A DNA stretch of 64,000 bases from Vitrella brassicaformis. Its lineage: Eukaryota > Sar > Vitrellaceae. Positions 12,884-25,909 of the stretch are shown in pieces. Position numbers and translations under genes: made by a program. Positions within the stretch are counted from its first letter, which is position 1; each line of letters starts with the position of its first letter. The notes below the pieces were generated by a model. It saw only the letters and a list, made by a program, of their open reading frames with translations, was not told where the DNA came from and did no database searches. The stretch is taken from positions 18,246 to 82,245 of the forward strand of contig CDMY01000414.1 of NCBI GenBank assembly GCA_001179505.1. The letters run 5' to 3'.

Positions 12884-15422
12884 TCATTCTTCTTCCCTCT
12901 TTGTCTTCTTCAGCTCGTTCGCCATCTTCTTGATCTGTTTGCATATCGACCCGGCAATATGGACACTGTAGTTATATTCACAGTCGCCCTGCAGGCACCA
13001 GACAAGAAAGACATGGACAGACAATGGCAGGCAGAGCCACCGACCTGTAGTCAGTCGGTGTCTGTCTCCACTACTTGACTTACTGCCGACAAGATGCCGC
13101 GGACGATGTTGCCTGCGACGTGACACGAGCCGCTCTGCCCGGGGTAGGCGTCACATTTGGTGGCGGGGTAGAGGTTCTTGCAGCCCTTCTTGAGGGAGCA
13201 CTTCTCGGGTTTCGCACTCGCACTTATGGGTGGGTAATTGCCAAGACAAAGAGACACACACACACAGAGAGAGAGAGAGACATACGCAGAACACCCGACA
13301 CGTGTGTGTGTGTTGCCGGCCCTTACAGGTGTGTCCACATTGACGGCCAGTTCTTGCACTGAACGAGCAAGGGAGGGAGGGATATATGTGTGTGTGTGCG
13401 CGTGTTGGTGTGTGTGGTGCGCACGTCGCCTGGGTATCCACACAAGTCTGTCTTCCACACACTGCTCGCACACGGTGACAGACAGACAGACAAGCCAGAC
13501 AGACACACAGCACACACAGACACGTGTGTTAGGAAGCAGCACAAGACGCCACACGATGTGCCTTACCTACCCCTTTCCACAGCCTTGGCTGCATTTTTTG
13601 GGCAGGTTAAAGTGTCCCAAGTGCTTCCCGACGGCCTGGCACTTCTTGCACCTGGGTCTCAGCTCCAGTGCACAAAAGTCGTTCTTCTGCAACCAACCAA
13701 GGCAAGGCAAGGCACCGTTCGTGTCGTGTGTGTGTATGTCGCTGTGTCTGTGTGCATCTGAGTAATTGTGACTCCTCCCTCCCTCCCTCTCTCCCTCGCC
13801 GCCCTCCTCACCCCAATGGAGGGGTCCCTGAAGTAGTCATTGTTCACTGCCAACGATATGACCCGTGCCTTCCCGTAACCTTTGCTCCCCTGAACTCCAA
13901 GAGACAGACAGACAAGACAGACAGACAGACAGGGAGGGAGGGAGGGAGCGGTGCAATTGTCCGTCCGCCCAGCGAGCCATAGAGCTGCGTACGTACGTAG
14001 AATTTGTCTCGTCCCGGCTGGCAGTAGCGCGCATCCTGCCAGCCGACGTAAGACTTGCAGCAGTGGCCCGCCGTCAGGGCCACCTTGTCGCTGATGAGCT
14101 GCGCCGTGCACCCCACGTTGCCCACAAAGGCGGTGTACTTGAAGGGCTTCTTGCGCAGCTGCCACTTGGACACCTTCTTGCGGCTCTCCTTGTCGCAACA
14201 GAACCGACAGTGTTGCGCCTTCTCGCCCTGCTCGTCACTTTCAACATCACCGCCAGCGCCTCCTGTCATGTCGGGCATCAGGGCGCTCTTCTTGTCCCGC
14301 ACACACACACGCTGCGCGCTTGGCTGCTTCTCGACCAGGCCATTCTCCTCCTCTGTCTCGGCCATGTCCTCTTCTTCAAGGCCTCCGTCACCCGCCACCA
14401 CGTCGATATCGATGTCATCGATGTCATTGGTGTCATCGACGTCATCGATGTCATCAAGATCTTCTTCCTCCGTCTCGGTGTCCAGCCCGTGGGTCTCCAA
14501 GTAAACGTCCAATTGGTCCATGTCCAGGGCCTCGCGTGACACATAGGTGTCCCCTGTCCACGGATTGGCCCGCACCCAGCGGAACCGAACGGGCTTCTTC
14601 TGCTTGGCCTTGATCTCATCACGCTCTCGCTTCATCGCGATGAGCGTCTCGTTGGCCCAGGGAAGAGGCATCGGCCGCAACAGGTCCTCCTCCTCGCTAC
14701 CACTGCTGCTGTCGATGTCGGAAGGAGCGTCCTTCTGCCGCGATTTTCCATGCTTGATTACCTCCATTCGGCCAATGAAGACGAAACCGTCGTCTCTGTA
14801 CCGATTCACCACACCGGCGACAGAGCCGTCGAAGTCCTCTTCGTCCGTGATGGGGTCGCCATCGTCACCAGCGGTGTTGTCCTTGAAGCTGGCGGGCGAA
14901 TCCAGCTTCTCCTCCGCCCTCACCGTTACAACGCCATCTTCATCATCGTCACTCTCACAGGATCCCACCCCGTGGATCTGGCTGCCTTGGCAGAGGCAAA
15001 GGCACGCACTCGCATATGTGATGCCGTCCTCGCCGCACACGGGGCTCTCGTCGGTGGCCACCTTCACGGGGTCATCTTCCTCTGACTCTGCTGCTAAGGT
15101 TTCCTCCTGTCCCTCTTCGGCCGTGTCTGCGAGGCTGCGTGTGTAAGCTGCCTGGGCCACCGTGTTTTCCTCCTGTTGAAGGTCGGGTAAGGAGGTGAAG
15201 CTCTGGCAATCACACAGCTGGCTGGCCTTGGGCGGAGGCCCCTTGACCCTCCATCTCTGCAGCATAGCACAGCGGGAGCAGACAATCACAACATTCATGC
15301 GGCCGGGGATTTCTCGTACATACCCTGCTGGTTATTGGGAAAGGGGCAGCGGCGGCGATGCAGCATTTGAGCAGAACAAATGCTGCGAGATGACGGTCCC
15401 TCAGCACGGGAAAAGGCACCAT
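12884..15422 (-). CDS. Secreted Kazal-domain plus V8-like (S1B) serine protease
   Basis: Exon 1 starts at ATG 15422 and encodes a signal peptide (HLAAFVLLKCCIAAAA). A GTATGT intron then joins in phase to a long exon. That exon carries a Kazal-type inhibitor segment (SPVCGEDGITYASACLCLC), a long Asp/Glu-rich region with (DD) runs near 14380-14490, and the protease. The catalytic triad is visible as TAGHC (His), NDFCALEL (Asp, compare ND-x-A-L of V8-like enzymes) and YPGQSGSCHV (Ser, GxSG). The GQSGS context favours the glutamyl-endopeptidase (V8-like) branch over digestive trypsins. The last exon ends with a charged KKMANELKKTKREEE tail. An inhibitor domain in the same chain suggests self-restraint or zymogen control, which is inference. 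Confidence 0.8.
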
Positions 15423-15781
15423 CTGCGGGCGGACGAAAAAATACGAAGGCCGGACCACTATTTCTGTCTGGGAAAGAAATAGGCTCACGTGCATCGGCTG
15501 CACGTCGGGTGTGCGTTGTGTGTGTTGTGTGTGTTGCTGTCGTGTGTGGGGCAGAGTCAGCCGGCCGAGTTCCTGTCCGGCCGTTAGGGTAATATCCAAA
15601 AGACAGGCGGACCGGCCAGCGCAGCAAGCCCTTCAAGGATAAAGGTGGGCATCACCAGGCGGCTCTGACGAGAGGAAGAGCCACTGAGTTCTCCCTGCCT
15701 GCGAATTGCTTTCCTCCGCAGGTTGCCCACGCAGGGCGAGCAAGAAGGAGGTGGCCAAACAGAGGTGCCCCGCAATCAGAT
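15423..15781. promoter_or_regulatory. Divergent intergenic region, likely bidirectional promoter
   Basis: About 359 bp between the starts of the protease gene (-) and the ABC transporter gene (+). It contains a TGTGTTG-rich stretch near 15510-15545 but no named element. Confidence 0.35.
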
Positions 15782-18700
15782 ATGGCGTCAACGAAGGTCT
15801 CAGTGACGACTGGAATGGCCACGAAGCGACCAGCCGAACAACGCCCTCTCTACGCACCCGAGGAAACGTGGCGCCGCGATTGTCTGTCCAGGGCAGGCTC
15901 CAAGTACCATGTCGTCAAGGGGGGCTCTGCCCTCTGCTCGCGGCTCTACTACACACTGACCTACTGGTGCTTCTGCTTCGTGAGGCCGCTACTCGACGAG
16001 GTGCGCACAAGGCCACTGACGGCCGACGTGCTGCCCCCTCCGCCCAAGGAGATGAAGTGCCACAGAAATGCTCGCGACCTCAGGGAGAGCAGGAGCAGGG
16101 ACCAGGGGCTCATGAGCACCCTGCTGGTCCTGAGGAGGTGGCCTTTGGTCAACCTGACCCTCTGGGCGGCGCTGCACCGGGCGTGTCTGACCTCCTTGCC
16201 CTTCCTGCTGTCGCTGAGTCTACAGAACGACGACCCGACGGACGCCATGTCGATGGGCGGAGTGGGGCAGGGCTGTCTGCTCTTCCTCGCCATGTCGCTG
16301 CTCGCCACCTTCAGCAACGGCGTCTACCTCCACCTGGGACACAGAGAGGCTCTGCGCGCCAAGGGGGCGCTGGCAGGGATGGTTTTCGATGAGGCACTGA
16401 GGCAGCCGCTGAGCTACACCAAGACGCCTGACAGCGACAAGCTTAAGGACGAGGGCACCCTGGACGTGCTCAACTTGATCAGCTCCGACTGCGAGAAGGT
16501 CGGCATGGCGCTCTTCCAGCTGCCGACGATCGGCCTAGTGCCGCTGCAGATGGGCGTGCTGATAGTGGCGCTGGCGTACCAGATCGGCTGGGGCGTCGTG
16601 GGTGGGCTGGGGGTGCTGGTCCTGCTCTTTGTGGCGATTGGGACGGTGCTGACGGTGGGCATCAAGGTGTCCAAGAGGGGCCAGCGGTTCGCCGATGAGC
16701 GGCTGAGGAGGATGGAGGAGATCTTGCAGAACATACTGGCCATCAAAATACACGGTAGGGTAGGTAGGAAGGGGTGCGTGTGTGTGAGTGTGAGTGTGCG
16801 TGCGCTGGTGTGCTGCAGCTTGGGAAGGAGGCTTCGTCAAGCTGCTCGACCAGCTCAGGTGCCTGCCAGACGAATCATGTCGTCCGTGCGCTATCCTGTC
16901 CTGCCACACACCTTGTGCGTCTTGTGTGGCTGCGTGGTTGTGTGCGGCCCAGAGAGAAGGAGATATGGTGTCTGGTGTACGCCCGTGTGCTGTATTCCAT
17001 TCTCCTGTGGTCCTTCACCATGACCCCGCCACTCGTCACTCTCGCCGCAACGGGTAAATCAATCACTGTAGTACGAAGAGACACAAGACATCAGCACCAG
17101 CACACCAACCATACCATCTGTGTGTGTGTGGGTGTGTGTGCCTGCAGGTATGTATGTCTTGACGGGCCGCGATCTGACCATCGTGCGGGCGATGAGCGCT
17201 CTGGCGCTCTTCAAGGCCCTCCAGCTGCCCCTGCTCAACCTGCCCGAAGCCATCCAAGCCCTCAGTGAGCCCACTCACACACCACTCACAAAGGACAGAA
17301 AGCAGCCCGGGCTGCTGTCTCGGTGTCTCAGGCACCGGCATTGCTGCTTGCAAGCGCATCGAGGCCTACAGCCGCCAGGCCGCACCCGCAAGGGCACTCC
17401 CCTCCCGCCCATCCCAATCAGACAGCCCTGCCCCCCAGCAGCAGCAGCAGCAGCAGGCGGCCCCCAAGGACACACCCATCGTGTGCATCGACAACGTCTC
17501 ATTCACACGATCATCCACCAGCCTCTCGTCAATGCCCAGCTTCTCGACAAGAGCCGGCACCGAGAGGGGGGATTACACAGCGGCCAATGTTGCTGCTGCT
17601 GCTGCTGCTGCTGCTCCTGACGTGTGTCTGTGGGATGTGGGTGTGCACGTGGGCAGAGGCGCGCTGGTGGGGGTGGTGGGGCCGGTGGGCAGCGGCAAGT
17701 CCACCCTGCTGCAGGCCATGCTCGACGAGCTGACCCCGATGGGCGAGCAGACGTCGCCACCCATCCTCGCCCCGCACACGGCGTACCTGCCCCAGCCGCC
17801 ATGGCTGCAGTCGGCCTCTCTGCAGACCAACATCCTGTGCGGCCGCCCTTTGCAGACGGCCTTCTACGAGAGCGTGCTTGACGCGTGCTGCCTGGTGCCG
17901 GATTTGGAGAGGCTGCCTGACGGCGATCAGACTCGTGTGGGGCGGAAAGGGGTGACACTGAGTGGGGGCCAGCAGCAGAGGGTGGCGCTGGCGCAGGCCG
18001 TGTATTCCAAGGCGGAGGTGGTGCTCATGGACGACCCTTTCTCTGCGCTCGGTCCGGACAGCAAGCAACGACCACACACAGGGAGGATGTGTGTGTCTGT
18101 CTCCCTCTGTGTGTCTCTCACTGTGTGTGGACCGTCAGATTTGGACGTGGCAAGGGCGATATGGTCTCGCTGTGTGAAGGGTCTGTTGAGCGACCGGACG
18201 CGCATCTTCGTGACGCAGCAGCTGTGGATGCTCAACCAGTGCGACCACGTCATCGTCATGGACCAGGGGCGCATTGTCTCACAGGGGCCCTACACACAGG
18301 TCGCCACCAGCACAGTCTTCCAGGCACTGCTCGGCGCATCCTCCTCCTCCTCCACCAGCCCGCCGCTGCCCATCACCGACCCCTCTATGGCCGCCCCCAC
18401 GCACACAGCGTCAGCACTCTCCCTCCCCTTCACCGACCAGCCCGCCACACCGACTGCTCTCTCTACTTCCAGCCTGCGCCAGCGCGCAGCCGCCACCCCC
18501 ACCCCGCAGCACGGCAGTACGGAAGAGCCGTCCCTCCGCATATCGGTGAGAACTGACGACCAAGATCGGGACGACGAGACAGACACGAGCACGGCCGGGG
18601 GCGATGGCGATGACGGCGACAATGAGAGAGAGAGGGAGAGGGACTATGACCTGTGTGGGGTGGAGAGGGGCGACGAGGGGAAGGAGGCGCGTGTGGTGGA

Positions 18701-21700
18701 GAGCTATGTGCCGCATCTGCGGGTGATGGGCGGGTTTGGGGTGTGGGGCAGCGTCATCGTGTTGGGGGTGCTGGCGCAGGCCGCCCTCGTGGCGTCTGAC
18801 TACTTCCTCGCCATATGGAGCCACCAGGAGCAGACCAGTGACAGCGTCACGGCATTTCACCCTTTTCAAGCATACGGTCAGCCACATGCGCAACACGCAC
18901 ACCACACACAATATCCCATATCTGCTGCGACACACACAGGATGGTGCATCCTTCTGGCCGGTCTGATGATGACCTTCCGCGCCCTGGCCTTCGCCTACGG
19001 CTGTCGGCTGGCGTCGACCTTCTACCACCACCACCTCAGCCGCGTCATAACGGGCGCCAAGATGGCCTTCTTCGACCACACTCCGTCGGGCCGCATCCTG
19101 AGCCGCTTCTGCACCGACCTCGGCCACGTCGACGGGGGCATCCCCCATATGCTGGAGGCGCTGAGCCTGCTCGTGTTCACCATACTCGGGTAGGGTGGGT
19201 GGGGGCAGGGTGGCATGCATGACACACGTGGCACTGGGAATGGAAACGTGTGTGTTGTGGTGTGTTGTGTGCTGTGGATTGGCTTGTGGGTTGTTGCAGG
19301 AATCTGTTTGGCGTGGCGTTTGTGGCGCCGTCGTTCCTGGCGGCCATTGTGGTGGCGGCCGCACTCTTCTGGTAGTGGGGGCCCACACGCACACACAGAC
19401 GTGAAGCAAGAGAGTCTCACGCTCTCGTCTGTGTGTGTGCATGGTGCTATCAGGCGCATCAAGAACGTTTGCTACAGGTGGGGTGGGTGGGGGCTGGTGG
19501 TGGATTGATGTGCCCCGCTCAATGCATTGACAGATTGTCTGTCTGTGTCTCTGTTTGTTTTGGTTGACAGGGGTGCGTGTCAGCTGCAGCGGCTAGACGC
19601 CTCGAGCAGGGCACCCATCCTGACCCTTGTCGAAGAAGCCTTCCAGGTACAATATACACATGCCTCTAATTCACACACCCCACCACAGACACACGTTCTT
19701 TCTTTGCTTCCTTTGGTGTGTGGTGTGCAGGGTCGTGTGTGCATCCGAGCGATGGGCAAGGGCGGCATGCAGTGGTTCACACAGCGCTTCTCCCGAGCTG
19801 TCGACCTCAACCTCGCCGCACACTACCACCTCAGAACGGTCAGTCCGTGTGTTGGCTCTCAGATGCTATGCTCACCGACCCACCCACCCCATACATGGCC
19901 TCCGTGTCGTGTGTGTGCTCAGGTGTTCCGGTGGGCAGTGCTGCGTCTGGAGACGACCAATGCCATGCTGACGTCGCTGGCGGTGTTTGCCCTCTACGCC
20001 ACCACCGCCGGATGGACGAGCGGACTGCAGCAAATCGACGGCACAAGGCGGGCTTACACCGTTCCAACCCCCCCCTCCCCCCCCTCCACACACACACACA
20101 GACAAAACAGAATGTGGTCCTTGTGATGCTGGATGCCTATCTGCGTGTTCAGTGGTGTGCACGACTCGGCATTGTTCGGCGTGGGACTCAACTGGGCCAT
20201 TGCCAGCGGTGAGGACGACGAGAAAGGCACCGTCCGTCACAATGACCTGCGTGGATGAATGGAATGGACGCCTGCCTTCCCTGTGTGTGTATTGCGTATG
20301 GTCAGCTGGTTATGTGGGGTTCCTGGTGTTTGTGGTGACCGACCTGGAGTCCAAAATGACGTCGGTCGACAGAATCAAGTAACCACACACACACACACTC
20401 CACTCCCAGCCACACACATCACCACCCACCCTGTCTGCCCCTTTGCTGCCCTCACACCCCACCCAGAGATTACATCGACAACGTGCCCACCGAGCCCTCC
20501 GAGGCCCCCTCCCACCCCCCCGACGCATGGCCCGACCTCGGACAAATCAGCTACCAGGACCTCACCGTTGCCTACAAGAGCAAATCAGACGACGACGACC
20601 ACCACCACCAGCAGGGGCCAGGCGGGGAGGGTGAGGGTGGCGTGTGTGTGGCACTGAGGAATGTGACTGTCGATGTGGCTGGGGGCAGCAGGGTGGGGCT
20701 GGTCGGCAGGACGGGAAGCGGCAAGACCTCACTCGTCATGGCGCTGTGAGCAGTGAAGTGACGGCACACACCGAAATGGGAGACGTGATGTGTGTGTGTG
20801 TGTGCAGGTATCGATTGTATGACGAAGCGACCCAGGGTCAGATCACTTTGGACAACTACCCCCTCCACTCCATCCCTCTCGCCCGGCTGCGCGCCTCGCT
20901 GGCCCTGCTGCCGCAACACGCTGCCCTCTTCAACCACACTCTCAGGTACGGTACCCCACACGCCCTTCCTTCCAACCAACACACCACGATGATGTATGTG
21001 TGTGTTTGTCAGGTTCAACCTGGACCCTTGTGGTCGTGCGAGCGACGATGAGCTGGTGGGCATCATCAAGCGGCTGGGGCTGGGGCGTCTGGAGCTGCTC
21101 GGCAGCGCTGACGGCAGGAGCGCCACAGCCATGCTGGACGCTACTATCGAGCCGCAGGGAGGTCAGTGCAGTGCAGCCGCGCAGTGCATTGAGTTACACA
21201 CAGAGGGAGGCTACACACAATGGCGTGTCTTGTGTCGTGTGTGTGTTGTGTGCGTCAGGCAATTTAAGTGGCGGTGAGCGCCAGTGGGTGGCGCTGGGGC
21301 GGCTGCTCATCGAGGCGCAGCGCGCACGAATCATCATACTCGACGAGTAAGGCCATGCACACGCAGCACAGGACACCACACCACAGCATAGCATTGGCCA
21401 TATATGGCTCTCTCCTCCAGGCCCACAAGTCCCCTTGACAGCGGCACTGAAGCCATGATGGTCGCCCTCATCCGCGAGGTGGCTGTGGGCAGGACGCTGC
21501 TCGTCATCTCCCACAGACCCGACACAGTACAGGTGAAGCGATCGACCACACACAGAAGGAGGGAGACACGGAAGCATGTCTGTCTGTCTGTCTGCGTGTG
21601 TGTGTGCGCAGGCTCTGTGCGAGCGGCGCATCAAGCTGCAGGACGGCGTCATCGTCGAAGACGATGCGCAGCAGCAGCATGAGGGGGAGGGGGGAGGGGC

Positions 21701-21725
21701 GGCTGAAATAAATGCCGACTTGTGA
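15782..21725 (+). CDS. ABC transporter, subfamily C (MRP-type), full-length
   Basis: A multi-exon TMD1-NBD1-TMD2-NBD2 protein. TMD1 spans the first exons (WALHRACLTSLPFLLSLSL, YSILLWSFTMTPPLVTL). NBD1 has Walker A GPVGSGKST (about 17680), signature LSGGQQQR (about 17960) and Walker B VVLMDDPFSALG, with Asp in place of the catalytic Glu, as in many ABCC proteins. A disordered linker with acidic runs leads to TMD2 (GVLAQAALVASDYFLAIWS). NBD2 has Walker A GRTGSGKTS (about 20710), signature LSGGERQW, and IIILDEPTSPLDSGTEA with the canonical Glu. It ends at TGA 21723-21725. The order and the NBD asymmetry indicate an exporter of conjugated or anionic compounds; substrate and membrane are unknown. 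Confidence 0.93.
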
Positions 21726-22325
21726 ATATTTACATCTCAGATGTTGCCATGCCACTACACGGTGTATCTAACTGAATGCATGTGTGTGTGTGTGTGCCTA
21801 GCTGTCTCTGTGGGCTGACTTTTACACACACATGACAGCGCATGGCAGGCACACACGCATTTACTTGTACAGAGCGGTGCGGTTGGGGCGTGTGTGCAGG
21901 GGGATGTGTAGCGTAGGTGGCTCGGCTGGCCTTTGTTCACTTCACTTCCGTCTCTGTGCTGTGTGTGTGTGTGTCTGAGGGGTGAGGGTGAGGAAGTGTT
22001 TATAAGTAAGTATGTCCGTTCGTGTAGTGCTTTGTTGTCAAGCTTCGGCGCACACATAAAATGTCGACTGACTCACACAGAGAGACAGACAAGGGGAGCA
22101 CCGCATTGCGGGGCTCTGGGATGCACACCTATGTCGTAACACTCTATGTCAGTCACATCACACACACTCAGGCACGATAAATGCTATGCTCCAGCGCTCC
22201 CACACGCAGCTGTTCGTGTCGCTTTGCGTGTGTCAAGTCATGTATCATCCTCCCTCCTCAAACGAATGCGGGTCTCGCATCATCACATCGACTGCCCCAC
22301 ACCCACACCCACACCCATATACACA
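21726..22325. other. Convergent intergenic region, no gene seen
   Basis: About 600 bp between the 3' ends of the ABC transporter and Rieske genes. TG- and CACACC-rich simple sequence; no supported ORF. Confidence 0.5.
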
Positions 22326-24896
22326 TCACTCCCTCTCGACGTGGTTGTAGTCGGTGTACACCCACCGCCTCTCCAGCCCATGAAGCCGATAAGCGCCATA
22401 CCCACACACACCCGACACAAGCAGGGGGACCCCCCACAGCGCAGCCCCGCCCATGCAGGACATCAGGAAGCGGCTCAGCAGGCCGCCGGGCGGGAAGAGG
22501 AAGGCCATGGCCGCCACTGACGTAAGGGCATCGAGACCAAGACCGATCGACAGGACGGTGGTGAGGGAGCGGAGCACCCTGGTGATGGCGTACCTGCAGG
22601 CAGCCACGAACATAAGACACTGACTGCCATGTGTGTGTGATGGGACTCCGTGTGTCTGTCTGTCTGTCTGCGCTTGCTTACGCTTTCCTGCAGATGGGGC
22701 AGTACTTGGTGTGAGACTCCCAACGGTCAAAGAGCTTTTTTCTGTCGGTCATGAGAGGCCCCAGCTGCCCGGTGCTGCCCTTCCATGAGGGCTTCCCGCC
22801 GCCGTCATTCATCAGCCACCGCCGGAAGGACCTCACCGCCGTGTCAGCGGGAGCCGGCATGTAATAGGCCCGGTCAAATTTCTCAAGACCTGTGCACACA
22901 CAGGGTGTCGAAATGAGTGGAAGCAGGAGGGATTTGGTGGCTGTGTGCCTGTCGGCTGGTCGGTCAGCTGACTGACCATTTTCGTGTTCTCTGAGCCGCC
23001 GTTCTTGGTAGTGCACATGCATGTTGTCGCCATCCGTGACGGCCATGTTCTCAAGGTGGTCATCCCACCGCATCAGACTCTTTCTGCACACCACAGACAG
23101 ACAGACAGACCGACAGGCATACGCAGCCATCCATCCATCCACGCTGGTCTGCCTACTCGGCTGGCTGACACATCCGTCCATCCAGTCACTCGTGGTGCTT
23201 ACACGTTCCGCCATCTGGTCCCCGCACTCGCAACGAATCGCGTGATGATGTAGGATTGTCCGGGGGCCGATGGGACGGCATAGACCACCAGGTAGAACTT
23301 GTGGCCGTCCAGCATCCCGCTTTTAACGGGCTTGGTGATCTTGGGCGCCAGGCCTATCTTGGACAACAGCCTGACCACACATACACATGCGCCGTGCGTC
23401 GCCACGGCTGGCCTGACCTTGTTACCTGATGATGGGCCTCTTCTTCAGCACTCCGGCGAGCTGCGAAAAGTCGATCTGGTAGTACAGCAGGCAGGGAGGC
23501 CTGAAGTGGATGCGCGTCGTCAGGTTGGTGCCGAAGAGGTCTTGTATGGAGGTGACGGCGAAGCCAGCGTCGGTCAGGTTGTCCACCTTCATTCTAATCG
23601 GCCCGGCTCGGTTGCGGTTGCCCTGCGTGTGGAAGGACCACACACACAAGCCAACAGCCAGCATGAGCTAGCTGGTCGGTCCATGGAAGCACACCTGTAT
23701 GCCGTGGTGAGCGAACGGCACGTGGGATGGATCCCCCACGTTTTCCACCTGCACCCCATGCACACGTGGATCGACACACTCGTCACGTCAATCACATCAG
23801 ATGCGGGTCGGGTGCGTCATCCAGCGGGCCACTCACTCACAAGTGTGTCGTAGTTGTAGTTGAGCACCCGGAAGAAGAGGCCGTTGTCTTTGGTCTTGAT
23901 CAGCTCGGGCACCGTGTCAAACTCAGCCACGGTCGCCGGCTCCACTTCCCTCGACGCTGCCCAGCCTTCACGCGTGCTGAACCAAGACACACCAACACGC
24001 ATACCCAACTAGCATCCCCATCTCTGGGTGCTGCTCCGACGTGCCGACCTGTCAGGGAATATCCAGATTAGCGCGTGTGCCTCCGTGCACGGCACTGTCT
24101 GGAGGCACGCCCGCTTGTTCTTCCTGGCGGCCTCCTGCGCCTTGGCCTCCACTTGAGGGATCTTGGTGCACGCTCCTGTCCCATCGAACTCCCAGCCATG
24201 GTAGGTGCAGTGCAGCTTGCCGTCGTCGCTGATGCGGCCCTCAGACAGCGGCGCCAGGCGGTGCGGGCAAGCGTCCTTGGCCGCGGCGAACTTCTGCGTC
24301 GCCTCGTCCCACCACACCACGAAGTGCTCATTGAGTACGGTGAACTGACGCGGTTGCTTCTTGCCCAGATCACTTGCAATCGCCACGGGATACTGCACAA
24401 GACAAGACAAGACAAGACAGCGGTCGATTGGGTGTGTGAGCGGGAGCCGGTGCGGTTCATGCGTCTGCCCACCCACTGTCGCCACCAATCGAAGGTGCCG
24501 GCATCCTCCTTCTCCGAAGCCTCAGACGCCTGCAAGGCATCAATGAGCCAAGCAACAGGACTGGCCGCGTGGCTCATCCAGCCTGAGGGCGGATCATTGC
24601 TCACTGCTGGCGTGAATGACAGCTCGATGTTGTCGGTCCGAGGTGGCATTGTCTTGGCTGCCGGTGATGGCGCGGTCAGCACTGCAGACGGAAGAGCGGT
24701 GCGACGCGCTGATCTCCTTCCCCCTGAAGCACCGAATAGCCGGCCTGCAATGGAATCAACGTACAAACAAAATGAATGGCGACGGATGCACATCTTCTCG
24801 ACCTGGCTGGGTTGCATGATAAGCAAGGCATCCTTGCAGAGCGAATGTCATGATCAGCAGCACTGCATTGCCGCAGACCACACGATGCTCCTTCAT
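22326..24896 (-). CDS. PAO/TIC55/PTC52-type Rieske [2Fe-2S] oxygenase, plastid-targeted
   Basis: Starts at ATG 24896 with a signal peptide (VLLIMTFALQGCLA). A 60-nt intron (CCAG|GTCGAG to TTGCAG) joins in phase to GRLFGASGGRRSARR, an Arg/Ser/Ala-rich transit-like region. The Rieske centre is CPHRLAPL and CTYHGWEF (CxH...CxxH) in the exon near 24170-24290. The central part matches the pheophorbide a oxygenase domain (NLTDAGFAVTSIQDLFG, WDDHLENMAVTDGDNM). The C terminus has KYCPIC, the CxxC typical of PAO/TIC55/PTC52 proteins, and two hydrophobic segments before the stop at 22326-22328. The family acts on chlorophyll or related tetrapyrroles, or at the inner envelope. The exact subfamily is not resolved by eye. 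Confidence 0.88.
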
Positions 24897-25909
24897 CTTC
24901 CCTGATATGGATGCTTGACAAAATCAACGGGACCTCTAGCGAGGACAAGCTCCCAATGCACGTAGAAGGAACAGATCTCAGGGGAAAAGGAAGAAGAGGC
25001 GAGGATGTGTTCGGTGGTAACGGGAGATTTAGGGTGCGCGCTCAGCTCTCAGCTCGCACGTGTAAACACAGACGACGGGACAAAACGACAAGGGAGGAAG
25101 GAGAGAAGGAAGGCGAGGACGAAGGTCGTGTGTCGTGTGTCGCAGGAACGAAGCTGCGTTGGTTTTTTGCGTTTCCCGCGGTTGTCACTCGGCTGTGTGT
25201 CGGCTGATGCTGGTGGTGTCACAGTGGTTGTGGCGCATCTGCTGCCGTGTGGCGTCATGGTGCTGGCGGCGACGCTCCTCCGAGTCCGATCAGCCAGAGC
25301 CGGCCACCCCGCAGCACCCCCTCACCCATCTCTTTGTCGGCGACGACCAGTCCTGTCTGCTCGACCTCAGCACCATCCTGCAGCTGAGGGCCACCGCGCG
25401 ATGCTTCTCAGAGGCCTTGTCGTCTGCACAGCTGCGAAGCCGACTCCACACCTCGATCGCCCGCAGCGGCATCGACACTCAGCTGGTGCAGTTTAACGAG
25501 TCGCTGTGCGGGGGTACTGTGGTGGCGGCCCTGTGGATAGCTGAGGAGGGAGGGCAGTGGAACGATGGCACTGGCGACGTGCTGCGGCTGGCCGACCACT
25601 GCGGAGCCTGCACGCTGCCCGTTGTGCTGACTGCCGAAGACATCAACACACACGCCAACAAAACGGTCCGTAAGGCGCACTTCTGGCGTGCCCCACCCTT
25701 CTCTCTATGTCTGTGTGTGTGTGTGTGTGTCTGTTTAGGCGTATGTGTCGGTTCCCGTGTGATTGCTCAGCTCAAGATGGTCGGCCGCCACACCAACTTC
25801 GGCGACGGCGTGACGTTCCAGCTGTTTCAGCATGGCGACATGCTGCGGGCCCTCAAGGACGAGCCTGGCTTCGAGCTGACGCTTGACCCACTAGGCCTGC
25901 CTGCCGACC
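24788..25909. repeat. Tandem duplication, unit A
   Basis: This segment matches 26210-27331 at an offset of 1,422 bases. It covers the first exon and upstream region of the Rieske gene plus most of an F-box-like gene. Reading both copies side by side, positions up to about 25457 look identical, whereas the remaining roughly 450 bases carry about 20 substitutions and one indel. The unit is truncated by the N gap. Confidence 0.9.
25207..25909 (+). pseudogene. F-box-like gene, copy A (frameshifted relative to copy B, cut by gap)
   Basis: Starts MLVVSQWLWRICCR and carries an F-box-like helix set (CLLDLSTILQLRATARCFSEAL). The first exon ends at HANKT before a GT...(TG)n...TTTAG intron. After the acceptor, copy A has CCC at 25754-25756 where copy B has CCCC; with the same splicing this gives SVPV then TGA, so the copy is broken. 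If the intron were retained, the frame would instead stay open into the gap. The end is lost in the 300-N gap. A homopolymer sequencing error is possible. Confidence 0.6.

Noticed and set aside
15706-16392. Open frame of 228 codons overlapping the start of the ABC transporter
   Set aside because: It runs in another frame over the transporter's first exon, whose hydrophobic segments are clearly the coding reading.
18411-19442. 343-codon minus-strand open frame across the ABC transporter
   Set aside because: Low-complexity antisense shadow; no motif, and it covers the transporter's TMD2 coding exon.
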